Shown: positions 1-9,121 of the stretch, piece by piece | Position numbering within the stretch: the first letter of the stretch is position 1 | How the letters are laid out: every line of letters starts with the position of its first letter | DNA from: Planctomycetota bacterium | Lineage (GTDB): Bacteria; Planctomycetota; Phycisphaerae; Phycisphaerales; SM1A02 | Direction: 5' to 3' | DNA length: 64,000 nt | Assembly (NCBI GenBank): GCA_022574595.1 | Contig: JACZRS010000001.1 | Span: 496,001-560,000, forward strand | The notes under the pieces: generated by a model | The model's input: only the letters and a program-made list of their open reading frames with translations | Database searches by the model: none | What the model was told of the DNA's origin: nothing | Translations under genes and position numbers: made by a program

Positions 1-3000
1 GTGTTTAAGAAAAACTGTTCTTACTTGAGGCTGATCGAGCGAAACGCCTGAATCTAATGATGCGATGATCGATTCAACAAGAGTTAATTGATCTGGGTTC
101 GCGGTTACTATTATTGAATTGCTCGATGGTTCTGCGGTAATGGTTGCGGGTTGTGTGCCTGGTTCATTAAGCGACTTAGCTGCAAGTGCGCTTTGCACCG
201 CGGCTGCAACATCTGCGGCTTGTGCTTTAGTTAAATTAAAAATACGCACATCAACTGTACCGCTATTTGAACGTGGCTGATCCAGTTCAGCAATAAATTG
301 TCTTGCCATTGGCAAGAGCTCAGTTGGCGCACTGATTAGCAAGCGATTTGCAATTGCATCAGCTGTAACAGTTGGTTGAGCGATTGAAATACCTGCTCTA
401 GCAATCGCTTGTAACTGCTGTGGCCAACGACTGCGATCTCGGAGTATGGGGCTAAGCGCTTGTGCAACAACTGATGCTTGTGTGTGAGCAAGCGTTATTA
501 CCTGCAAATCAATTTGCGGGGGCTTTAGTGCATTGCGATCCCATTCCGCTAATAGTGTCAAAGCGTCAGCAACTTCCTCATCCGTTCCTGCTACAACCAC
601 AGCACCACTTTTAGGATCAGTGATAAGTTTTAATGTGTTGCGTCTGCCCATAGCGCGGCCGGTATCTACTACCTGTCTAACAATCTGCGCCAAAGCAATA
701 GGATCCGCATCAGTCGGGGTGTAAGTTTCAACTATTCGCTTGGCGGATTCATCTGGTTGATCGAGTTGAGTAATAAGCGTTTCCGCAAGTGCCACAGTTC
801 GCTGTGGACCTGAGACAATCAGGCTGTTGGTTCGTTCATCCGCTTCAACGCGTACCTTTGGGGTCAGATCTATCTGCCCTCGACTTCGGCGAATCCGCTC
901 GAGCAGGATGCGCGGATCGGTCTCTTGTTGATCGGTCAGCAAGCGTTCTACAACAGGAGCTATCTGTATAGCCTCTGCGTATTTTAATTTGAATGTTCGC
1001 GCATCTATTGCATCCATCGAAGGCCGAGCATCAAGTGGCTCGATAAGCAGTTCAACTTCAGCCAAATCAGCTTCGAGACCAACAAGGATCAGAGCGTTTG
1101 CTCCGGGCGCGGTTAAGATTTTTACATCGATGGGATCGCCTGTTGCTTTGGAAATCAGGCTGCGTATAGCTTGTGATAGAGCTTGACTAACTTCACGCGC
1201 GTCTGCGAAGGTTAGAGGTTTGATGCGCACGATGGGATCGCCAAGCAATGCTGTACCGCTATCGAGCTGTCTTATAGTTTCTTCCGCAACGGGCATGAGT
1301 GCTTCTGGTGCGGAGATGATAAGGGTATTGGTCTTGCGATCGGCTGTAACATTTAATAGTGATTCGATATTGCTACCAGCTTCGGGTACGTCTTCGGCAA
1401 TACGGGCCATGAGTATTTCGCGCAGCATTGGAGCAAGAGTATCCGCACGTGCATTTTGAAGTTTGAAGAACTTAAGCGAAGTCGCTGGCCCAGCGCGACG
1501 AATATCAAGATCCTTCAGCAGTTTTTCAACGGTTGGGAAAATATCAGATGGGCCTGACACGATTAAGGTTTTACTAACTGGTTCTGTGCTGATATTGATA
1601 GGCACACGTCGATCGCTGCCAATCGAACCTAACTGTGCGGATTTTGCCAAGTCGCGTAAAGTTTTAGCCAGGCCGTTTAAGTCCGCAAAGATGACCTGGT
1701 AGGTTCTAACCTCGATCTCCTCAACGATCTTTTGGCGATCAAGTTGTTCAACGAGCTTCTCAAACCCAGCCATGCGCTGACTTGGAGCGTCAACTATTAG
1801 AGAGTTGGTTTGCGGATCAGCGCGCACAACGACTTCACGCGGTTGTTGTAGGTCAGGGCGTGGCCGACCCCTTGAATCACGAGGCATGGGCGGCTGGGGA
1901 TACATCTCATCAATCGTCTTTGCGAGTTCTTCCGCCCGCGCAACCTTAAGTGGGAAAATCTGAATTTCGCGCCCTTCAGTATCCATGCGATCCGCGTTAT
2001 TTAGATCCTCAACTATTGCCTGAATCTGTGGCAGCATGTCTGGATGCGCAGCAATAATCAGCGTATTGGTTTGTGGATCGGCTGCGATGTTTACAGGTTT
2101 TTCCTGTTTTTCTTCCGCGGGGCGTTGGTTGTACTGACGCATTAAGGCAGATGCGAGATTAACCGCATCGGCATTACGAAGTTGCAGGATTCGTAGCGGA
2201 GGCATTTCCTGGTCGGCAGGTTTATCCAGGCTTTGGATTAACGCACGAATTATCTCGTGTTGTTCACGTCGGGCTGCGATTAGTACTGAGTTAGTTCGCT
2301 CGATAGCGAAGAGGATTGGCTTCGGACCGGTTTGACCACCTGTTGTTGCTAATTCGCTTTCAGTTAAGTCTGTTACAAACGTTACTACTTCTGTAGCGTC
2401 AACATATTCCAGTGTTATCAAGCGTACTTCAGGTGGCGGGCCGATACTTTGTTGGAGTTGATTGAAAATTCCAGTAAAGCGGAGCATAGCTTCATCTTCT
2501 GCAACTACTAATAGTGAAGAGTTTTCGTGATCGACTTCTATGCTTACTTCGGTAGCGTCGGGAATGTCAGCAGTTTGTTCTTTGTAAAGCCTCAGCGCGC
2601 GATCAGCTAATTCTTGTGGATCAGCGCCGGTTACTTCAATAACTCGAAGTGATCGTTTTATTGGAATAGCCTGGAGATCGCGCAGCATTAGTTCTGTTTT
2701 TTCAAATGTAACGTGATCGCCCGCAACTATGAGGGTTTTACTAATTGGTTCAGCCTGGAAGCTTACAGCTACAGGCTTTGAGCCATCGCTAGGTTGCTCG
2801 TTCATTACGTTTTGTCGCGCAAGCTCAGTTAGTGTGCGAGCAATTTGTGCTGGATCACCGCGCTCTATGTGGTAAGTTCGAAGCTCAGCTGTTGGTGGAA
2901 GTTCTACGCGATCCAGTTGTTGAACTAACGCTTCAAATTGTGCGCGACGTTCAGATGGCGCTTCAATAATTAAAGTATTAGTTGCAGGCTCCGCAGTAAC

Positions 3001-6000
3001 GTATACTTCCTTGGGCTCTCTAAGGTGAGGTAAGGGGCGGCCACGTCTATCGACAGGCATAGGCGGCTGGGGATATAGCTTGTCCATGGCTTTGGCTAGA
3101 TCTGCTGCCTTGGCAAGTTTTAAGGGGAAAATCATGGTTTCGCGCTCTGCCTGCGCATCACCTGATCGATTCACGCTATCAACAAATTCCTTAATTTCAT
3201 CATATAGCTCTTGATGAGTAGTAACGATCAACGTGTTTGTAGCAGAATCCGTATCAATAGTTACAGGCATTTCACGGCGTTGCTCGGTGGGACGCGCATC
3301 GTAACGCTTGCGCAGCATGCTGGCTAATTGAACTGCATCTGCTGCACGGACTTGTATTAATCGAAGCGGTGGGAGGTCGGTAAGTTCAAATGTATCTAAC
3401 TGCTTAACGTACCTTTCAACCATTTGCAATTGCGCTGCTTCACCAACTACATACAAACTATTGGTGCGTTCAACCAGCGCGATTGTTGGCGGAGGTACTG
3501 TGCGCGATGGATCAACCGGAGCAGTCGAGGCGATAAGTTCTTCTAATGGAACAATTACATCAGACGCTTTGGCGCTGCGAAGTTCGATTAAGCGGCCGGT
3601 TCGTGCTGGGGGCAGAAGTTTGCGCGCTTCTGACAAAGATTGCTCATATGTTCGAACTGATGCACTATTACCTGAAACAAGCAAGTTGCCTGTTAATGCA
3701 TCGTAATCAACAGTCGGTGAGGGCATTTCATCGGGGTCAAAACCTTCAGTTCGCCGCGTGAAAATGTAATCCGCTTTTTGCATTAACTGCTGCGGGTCTG
3801 AGCCACTAATTGCAATAACACGGAATTGATAATCTTCGGGGCTGCGTTCATCAAGAGTTGCAATCAACGAATCGATAGTCGCAAACTGCTCTGGAACGGC
3901 TGTTACGATTAATAAATCAAGTTGATCAACTGCCTCGAAAGTTGGCGGGGTGTACTTTGATCCATCGCGTGGCTGAAGCATTTGCTTTGATAGCGAATTC
4001 AGCGGGGAAATGATCTTGCTGGGCGTTGCGTTGGTAACATCGTATTGCCTGGTTTCTTGATCAACAACCGTATTAGATTCGATCAAGCGCATGGTATTTG
4101 AGAAGCGATCCAAGGCTGCGGTTGAACCAATAAGCGTAAGCTCACGTGATTGCTCATCGTAATCAACACTGAGTTTCCATTGGGGATGATCAAAATTGAC
4201 CTCCTCAGCATAAATCTCTTGAGTGCGTGCAAGCAATTCGATTGGATTTTTTGCAGTCAATCTTAAAAGACGAACCAGGTGATCGGCTTTGGTGGATTTA
4301 TCGAGTTGTTGCACTAAACGATCTAAAATTTGAAACTGCTGAGGTTCGGCTATTATGTACAGGCTGTTAGTGTGGTCGATAACTTGTATTGTTGGATCGG
4401 CAATAGTGCGCGATGGATCGATTTGAGTAGTTTTCGCAAAAAGATCCAGTAATGGTTTGACGATTGATTCAGCGTTAGCAGTTCTCAGCTGAATAATGCG
4501 CCCGGTTCTTGCGGGTGGAAGCAAACGCCTCGCTTCTGATATTGATTGTTCGTAAATTTTAACGGAATCAATTGTTCCTGAAACCAACAGATTGCCAGTC
4601 AGCGAATCAAACTCGACAGATGGCGCTATTTGATATTGCGGATCTAATCCTTCAACGCGTTTTTGGAATACGAAGTTGGCTTTATCCATTAGCTGCTGCG
4701 GATTTATTCCACCTACTGGAATTACGCGGAATTGATAATCATTTGGGCTGCGTTTATCCAGTGTTGTAATTAACGAGTCGAGAGTTGCGAATTGGCTTGG
4801 CAATGCAGTTACAATTACTTGATTGAGTTGATCAATCGCTTCGATGGTTGGTTCAATAAAGTGCATCCCATCACGAGGCGTTAGAAGTTGGCTCGCAAGA
4901 GGTTTTAACGAATTAACCAAGCTGCTTGGCGAGATATTCGCTATGTCGTATTGTCGGGTTTGGCGCTCAACAACAGTATTAGACTCGATCATTACCAGAG
5001 CGCTGGCAAATCGATCGATAGCTGCGGATGAACCGATCAATGTTAAGACGCGTGATGTGATGTCAAGATCGGAGCGCAGTTGCCACTGTGGGTGATCGGT
5101 ATCAACTTGCTCATCATAAAGGGATCGCGCGCGGGTTAAAGTTGCTGCGGGATCGGGAGTTGTTAGTGTAACTAACCTTACTTGTCGATCTATCTTGATC
5201 GGCGTATCGAGTACGGGTAGCAAAGCTTTAACAGCAGCAACATCTTCGATAAGGCCTGAGACTATTAGTGATTTACCATCAGGGCCCGGCACTAGCTTGG
5301 TAGTTGCAGCTTGACGCCCATTTAGCAAACTGCGGACAGCATCAGCAAGAGCATTGGGATCTGCATGTGAAAGAGGAATCGCAGCAATACTACGTTGTGG
5401 CTGCGAAGTTCTGGTAATGCCCCCATCAATTTCTGACAGCAGCGCTTCCGCTTCTTCAATCGCGCCGTCTGTGCCAACGATGGTAATTTTACCAACTTCA
5501 TCAAGCGGGATAACAGTCGGCTTCTCCTCTTTTTTTAGCGGTTCAAAGAGCAGATTAAGTTTGGATACTGCTTGAGCAGGTGATAGTTGCGCCAGGGCAA
5601 ACGTGCGTACAGTTCGGCCGTTGGCACCGGGCGCACTGGGAACATCTATTAGCGCAATAGTCTCTTTCAACTTGTCAATGCGCATTTGAAGGCCTTTAGC
5701 GATGATGGTGTTTGTTCGCGCATCAAAAGAGATGTTTAGGCCTTGCATGGTTTCTTGAGTTGTCTTAGTTGTTTTACCCTTGGGTCCGGTCACATATTTT
5801 TCGATGCGTTTTGAAAGCAACGCTTTAAGCGGAACCATAATCGCTTCAGCTTTGGCGTGTTTGAGTTTTATTATTTCAACGGTGTCTTCAGGCCCTTCGC
5901 CATCAAGTACTTCAATGATTGAGAGCAGGCGTTGGATTTGCGCTTTTGTTTCAGTGATAACAATTGAGTTCTGCTCTTCCATGGCAATTACTTTGCCATA

Positions 6001-6525
6001 GGGTGCAACTAACATGCTGAGCTTTTCTGCAAGTGGTTTAGCTAATGCAGTTGTTAGGGGTCGAACGATGGTGATGATGTCATTGGGATTTACATCGTCG
6101 GGAATATCTCCGACAAAGGTTGGCACAGCCTCCTTTTCCATGTTCTCTAATTTCTGCAGATAGAGCATGTCATCTCTGACGTAGAGCATGACACCCTTTG
6201 CCTGAAGTAAGATATTTAGAACTTCAAGGGCCTTCTTTATGGTGTAGGCTTCGGGAGCCAGGTAGTCGAGCACACCTTGTGGGACATCTGCTTCCTTAAC
6301 AACAGGCAAACCGGTTGAGCGTGAAAAGAAGTCCAGCACCTGGTCGTAGCTTGCGCCTTTGAAGTTAAATCGTATTAAGGCTGGTTCATCTGTTGCTTGC
6401 TTGTTTGCTTGTGGATTACTTTCATCTGCAGCTTCAGCATCCTGAAATGCCAAAGCATTTGCATGAAGAGCACCTACAACAAGAAGCATAAATACAGCAA
6501 AGGTACGGTAGTTATTCGACCGCAT
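1..6525 (-). CDS. Giant secretin-like protein with about 26 N-type domains (partial, runs off left edge)
   Basis: The minus frame is open from the start to base 1, giving at least 2,175 residues; the C-terminus lies outside. It begins MRSNNYRTFAVFMLLVVGAL, a signal peptide. An N0/STN-like domain follows (about residues 45-115, IRFNFKGASYDQVLDFF), then about 26 units of roughly 80 residues. Each unit ends in a strand and helix of the type TNTLIV..P......L...LD, as in Secretin_N domains. GspD/PilQ secretins usually have 3-4 such domains and about 650-750 residues in all. Being last in a gsp operon, it is probably the outer-membrane channel or a periplasmic extension of it, but the secretin pore domain cannot be seen here, so the channel role is inferred. 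ATG at 6525 has GGAG 8 bases upstream; an in-frame ATG at 6531 is too close to that site. The gap to the preceding gene is 51 bases. Confidence 0.85.
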   Translation of the reverse strand, partial: MRSNNYRTFAVFMLLVVGALHANALAFQDAEAADESNPQANKQATDEPALIRFNFKGASYDQVLDFFSRSTGLPVVKEADVPQGVLDYLAPEAYTIKKALEVLNILLQAKGVMLYVRDDMLYLQKLENMEKEAVPTFVGDIPDDVNPNDIITIVRPLTTALAKPLAEKLSMLVAPYGKVIAMEEQNSIVITETKAQIQRLLSIIEVLDGEGPEDTVEIIKLKHAKAEAIMVPLKALLSKRIEKYVTGPKGKTTKTTQETMQGLNISFDARTNTIIAKGLQMRIDKLKETIALIDVPSAPGANGRTVRTFALAQLSPAQAVSKLNLLFEPLKKEEKPTVIPLDEVGKITIVGTDGAIEEAEALLSEIDGGITRTSQPQRSIAAIPLSHADPNALADAVRSLLNGRQAATTKLVPGPDGKSLIVSGLIEDVAAVKALLPVLDTPIKIDRQVRLVTLTTPDPAATLTRARSLYDEQVDTDHPQWQLRSDLDITSRVLTLIGSSAAIDRFASALVMIESNTVVERQTRQYDIANISPSSLVNSLKPLASQLLTPRDGMHFIEPTIEAIDQLNQVIVTALPSQFATLDSLITTLDKRSPNDYQFRVIPVGGINPQQLMDKANFVFQKRVEGLDPQYQIAPSVEFDSLTGNLLVSGTIDSVKIYEQSISEARRLLPPARTGRIIQLRTANAESIVKPLLDLFAKTTQIDPSRTIADPTIQVIDHTNSLYIIAEPQQFQILDRLVQQLDKSTKADHLVRLLRLTAKNPIELLARTQEIYAEEVNFDHPQWKLSVDYDEQSRELTLIGSTAALDRFSNTMRLIESNTVVDQETRQYDVTNATPSKIISPLNSLSKQMLQPRDGSKYTPPTFEAVDQLDLLIVTAVPEQFATIDSLIATLDERSPEDYQFRVIAISGSDPQQLMQKADYIFTRRTEGFDPDEMPSPTVDYDALTGNLLVSGNSASVRTYEQSLSEARKLLPPARTGRLIELRSAKASDVIVPLEELIASTAPVDPSRTVPPPTIALVERTNSLYVVGEAAQLQMVERYVKQLDTFELTDLPPLRLIQVRAADAVQLASMLRKRYDARPTEQRREMPVTIDTDSATNTLIVTTHQELYDEIKEFVDSVNRSGDAQAERETMIFPLKLAKAADLAKAMDKLYPQPPMPVDRRGRPLPHLREPKEVYVTAEPATNTLIIEAPSERRAQFEALVQQLDRVELPPTAELRTYHIERGDPAQIARTLTELARQNVMNEQPSDGSKPVAVSFQAEPISKTLIVAGDHVTFEKTELMLRDLQAIPIKRSLRVIEVTGADPQELADRALRLYKEQTADIPDATEVSIEVDHENSSLLVVAEDEAMLRFTGIFNQLQQSIGPPPEVRLITLEYVDATEVVTFVTDLTESELATTGGQTGPKPILFAIERTNSVLIAARREQHEIIRALIQSLDKPADQEMPPLRILQLRNADAVNLASALMRQYNQRPAEEKQEKPVNIAADPQTNTLIIAAHPDMLPQIQAIVEDLNNADRMDTEGREIQIFPLKVARAEELAKTIDEMYPQPPMPRDSRGRPRPDLQQPREVVVRADPQTNSLIVDAPSQRMAGFEKLVEQLDRQKIVEEIEVRTYQVIFADLNGLAKTLRDLAKSAQLGSIGSDRRVPINISTEPVSKTLIVSGPSDIFPTVEKLLKDLDIRRAGPATSLKFFKLQNARADTLAPMLREILMARIAEDVPEAGSNIESLLNVTADRKTNTLIISAPEALMPVAEETIRQLDSGTALLGDPIVRIKPLTFADAREVSQALSQAIRSLISKATGDPIDVKILTAPGANALILVGLEADLAEVELLIEPLDARPSMDAIDARTFKLKYAEAIQIAPVVERLLTDQQETDPRILLERIRRSRGQIDLTPKVRVEADERTNSLIVSGPQRTVALAETLITQLDQPDESAKRIVETYTPTDADPIALAQIVRQVVDTGRAMGRRNTLKLITDPKSGAVVVAGTDEEVADALTLLAEWDRNALKPPQIDLQVITLAHTQASVVAQALSPILRDRSRWPQQLQAIARAGISIAQPTVTADAIANRLLISAPTELLPMARQFIAELDQPRSNSGTVDVRIFNLTKAQAADVAAAVQSALAAKSLNEPGTQPATITAEPSSNSIIVTANPDQLTLVESIIASLDSGVSLDQPQVRTVFLKH

Positions 6526-6576
6526 TCTCATTTCTCCGAGAAGGCCAATGGATGGATAATAAAACTAACTCGGAAT

Positions 6577-7536
6577 CTAATGCTTGAGAGGGGAACGCTG
6601 GTTCAAACGCTGCCCAATCGACACCGTGAAGTGCTTGTCGTTGAGCTTGAATTCAGCCTCTTCACCAGCGGCCCCAACAAGTAGTAGATCCTTAAAGGTT
6701 TCACCGACTGAAAGGCTTTGGGATTCACCTGTTTGTGGATTACGCAGCCAAACTTCTGGTCCATTTGGCCCAATCGCGACTCCCGTGACCGACCAAGCTT
6801 GATATGGAGAAGTTTTTGGAACTTGCTGTGCTATTTGTGTAGGTTCTGGCACGTTCGGCTGCGGTTTAGGCGGCACTCGGAACATGTTGGACTGGGCTAA
6901 AACGAGATACTGGTCAAACGTGGCAGAATCGTAAGGCTCGTAGACCGGATCCTTTGGTGATTTGTTAGGGAGAAAAAGTGTTGTCAGCCGAATTGTCACT
7001 GCGAATCGTGAGCCGTTGTCTTTGGGCTGTAGCTTTACCTGATCAATATGTTTAAGCCAAGGCTCTGCATCAATGCGATGAATCAGGCGAAGTGCGTTTT
7101 CATAGGTCGTTTGGCCTGAGATCCAACCTTGCAGCTCATGAAAATCAATTTCATTTCGATATTTTACTTGCGTAATTTTTTGAGAAAACTCCTTGTAAGC
7201 TGGTGATTGGAGTTCCTTTAATTTTTCAGTACCGACAGTTAAGCCCGTTATCTCTAACTCTTCGCCAATTCTGTTTAAGCGGGTGCGCAGTTGATGATCA
7301 ACACTTTCCCGATCTCCACCTAATGTACGATTAACCAATTCATCGAAATCTGCTCTTTGCCTCACACTGCGCTTAATTTCTTTGTTGGCACCTTTTATGA
7401 AATCAGTGTGTGAGGCAATCTTGCCAATTAAATCTGCACGTTCTTCAAAATAGACACCGTCAGCTATTTTCTTGCCAAGCAAACCTGTTATGAGCGCTGT
7501 TGCAACGTAAAGTGAAATCTTAGTCCAGCGGTTCAT
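6577..7536 (-). CDS. GspM-position inner-membrane protein with GspC-like C-terminal domain
   Basis: This 319-residue protein has one N-terminal membrane anchor (about residues 7-24, ISLYVATALITGLLG) and a large periplasmic part. Residues 30-200 are helix-rich and then end in a strand-rich section, as expected of a GspM/PilO-type assembly-platform subunit. A proline-rich linker (KPQPNVPEPTQ) leads to a C-terminal domain of about 75 residues, starting near YQAWSVTGVAIGPNGPEVWL, which looks like the homology region by which GspC contacts the secretin. No separate gspC is seen. Its start codon overlaps the last base of the gspL stop, so the two are translationally coupled. GspM placement rests on gene order and topology; the GspC resemblance is read by eye and is tentative. 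Confidence 0.6.
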   Translation of the reverse strand: MNRWTKISLYVATALITGLLGKKIADGVYFEERADLIGKIASHTDFIKGANKEIKRSVRQRADFDELVNRTLGGDRESVDHQLRTRLNRIGEELEITGLTVGTEKLKELQSPAYKEFSQKITQVKYRNEIDFHELQGWISGQTTYENALRLIHRIDAEPWLKHIDQVKLQPKDNGSRFAVTIRLTTLFLPNKSPKDPVYEPYDSATFDQYLVLAQSNMFRVPPKPQPNVPEPTQIAQQVPKTSPYQAWSVTGVAIGPNGPEVWLRNPQTGESQSLSVGETFKDLLLVGAAGEEAEFKLNDKHFTVSIGQRLNQRSPLKH

Positions 7537-9095
7537 TATTCATTACCTCCGGCATCTCCAGATGTACGATGCGCAACAGCTTTGTTTTTTGGTTCCTGTC
7601 TTACTTTTTCAGTATTTTTCTTTGCAGATTCAGGTATTTCCTCAGCGCCCAGGCGATAAGTAAATTTATAATCTAACCTTCTGCCGCCCGCTTTATCTGG
7701 CCCTGATGAACTAAGTGTGTATAGCTTCCCCTGCACAAGTGCATCACGAAAAGCGTCAACTGTAATTTGATCTCTAGCTTCCCCATCAACAACGATCCTT
7801 ACTTCGTGTGGCGTGGACCATAGTTTTTTCTTCTTGTCATATTGCACCTTGCTAAACTCTAATGAGCCGACCCAGGAATCCATGACGAGCTGATCAGGTG
7901 ATGGCATAACTGTACTTAGCTGAATCAGGTGTTCAAGCCAATCTGCATTTGCTAGTTCCCATTGTCTTGCGTGTTTGAGTTTAAGCACATCACGCTTAAA
8001 CCTCAGCCGATCGGGATAAAGTGTTTTTCGCTCCTTAGATAATTCTTGCTCTTGTGCCTGAAGGTTTTTAAGGCTGACATTAGCCATGGTCCAAAGCGCA
8101 AAGAAAACTATCGCAATAGCTCCCACTGTCGTAAGTATTCTCTTACGTTTTCGGGCAGCAATGTCAGGGGCTTTGCGTGGCTGCGCGAAATCTATTGTCT
8201 GTACATCAAGTAGTGGTTCCAGCAAAAGGCCAGCAAGCGGCCAAACACCATCCATATCTTCTGCATTACACTTTACTAAAGGGTGATTTTTTAATACTTC
8301 AGTTGTAACGCTAAGTAGTTCGTGAACGGGCCCTGCTGTCTTATCGCAGATATCAAGATCGCCAAAGATCACTGCTCTACCTACAACATTTGATTCTTCA
8401 ACGATTCGGTAGCTCATCCATGTTCTGCGTGTTTCGGTAACTACCGCATTTGCTGATCCGGTGGCGTCATCGAGATGAGGCAGTTCAGCTGCGCGGGCAA
8501 AGCGAATGGTCCCATCCAACACCACGCTGAATTCCACACCTTCGCCGGTTATATCTATTGCGAGTATTCCTTGTAAACTGCTTTTATAAAGACTTTCAAG
8601 TAAGGCAGCTGATCCCATATTGCGCATAGAGATGCGGTCGATGGAAATGCCAGCTGCATCGGCGAGCTGCCTTTGAAAATCTAATACTTCTTGTGGGACT
8701 GCAACTGCTAAGACTGTGGTGTGGGCTTCATCGCTTTCGATTATTACATAATCTATAACAGCGGTATCCGCATCAAAAGGTAGATCGCGCGATAAAGCTA
8801 TGCGAACCATGTCCGGCAGTTCATCTTCCACGATGGTCGGAATAACTAAGCGCTTTAAGCCCACCCGTTCGCGCGGAATTGCGATTGTAGTTTTAACTTT
8901 GGGGAACTTTGCTTTTATTAAGCAATCATCTACCCATGCGCCAAGTGCAGCTGCATCATCAATAGATAGTGTTTCGGGTATAGGTTCGACAAGGACACGT
9001 TTGACGATTAATTTGCTGCGCGTGCGCGCAGCATAAAGCGCACGCAATTTGCGCCTGCCGATATCTATTGCAATCGCTTCCGGGTCACTTGCCAT
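7536..9095 (-). CDS. gspL: Type II secretion protein GspL (PilM/PilN-like)
   Basis: The 519-residue protein has an actin-like cytoplasmic domain at the N-terminus (AIAIDIGRRKLRALYAAR, the PilM-type phosphate-binding start) covering about residues 1-300. One membrane segment follows near 318-338 (TVGAIAIVFFALWTMANV), then a short coiled coil and a PilN-like ferredoxin-fold periplasmic domain. In type II systems GspL links the cytoplasmic ATPase GspE to the inner-membrane platform with GspM and GspF. It begins 26 bases after gspK and shares one base with the next gene. The C-terminal tail is charged and probably disordered. The family is clear from architecture and position; sequence in this family is poorly conserved. 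Confidence 0.85.
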   Translation of the reverse strand: MASDPEAIAIDIGRRKLRALYAARTRSKLIVKRVLVEPIPETLSIDDAAALGAWVDDCLIKAKFPKVKTTIAIPRERVGLKRLVIPTIVEDELPDMVRIALSRDLPFDADTAVIDYVIIESDEAHTTVLAVAVPQEVLDFQRQLADAAGISIDRISMRNMGSAALLESLYKSSLQGILAIDITGEGVEFSVVLDGTIRFARAAELPHLDDATGSANAVVTETRRTWMSYRIVEESNVVGRAVIFGDLDICDKTAGPVHELLSVTTEVLKNHPLVKCNAEDMDGVWPLAGLLLEPLLDVQTIDFAQPRKAPDIAARKRKRILTTVGAIAIVFFALWTMANVSLKNLQAQEQELSKERKTLYPDRLRFKRDVLKLKHARQWELANADWLEHLIQLSTVMPSPDQLVMDSWVGSLEFSKVQYDKKKKLWSTPHEVRIVVDGEARDQITVDAFRDALVQGKLYTLSSSGPDKAGGRRLDYKFTYRLGAEEIPESAKKNTEKVRQEPKNKAVAHRTSGDAGGNE

Positions 9096-9121
9096 AATTA
9101 CTTTGGCTTACCTAAGTCTGA

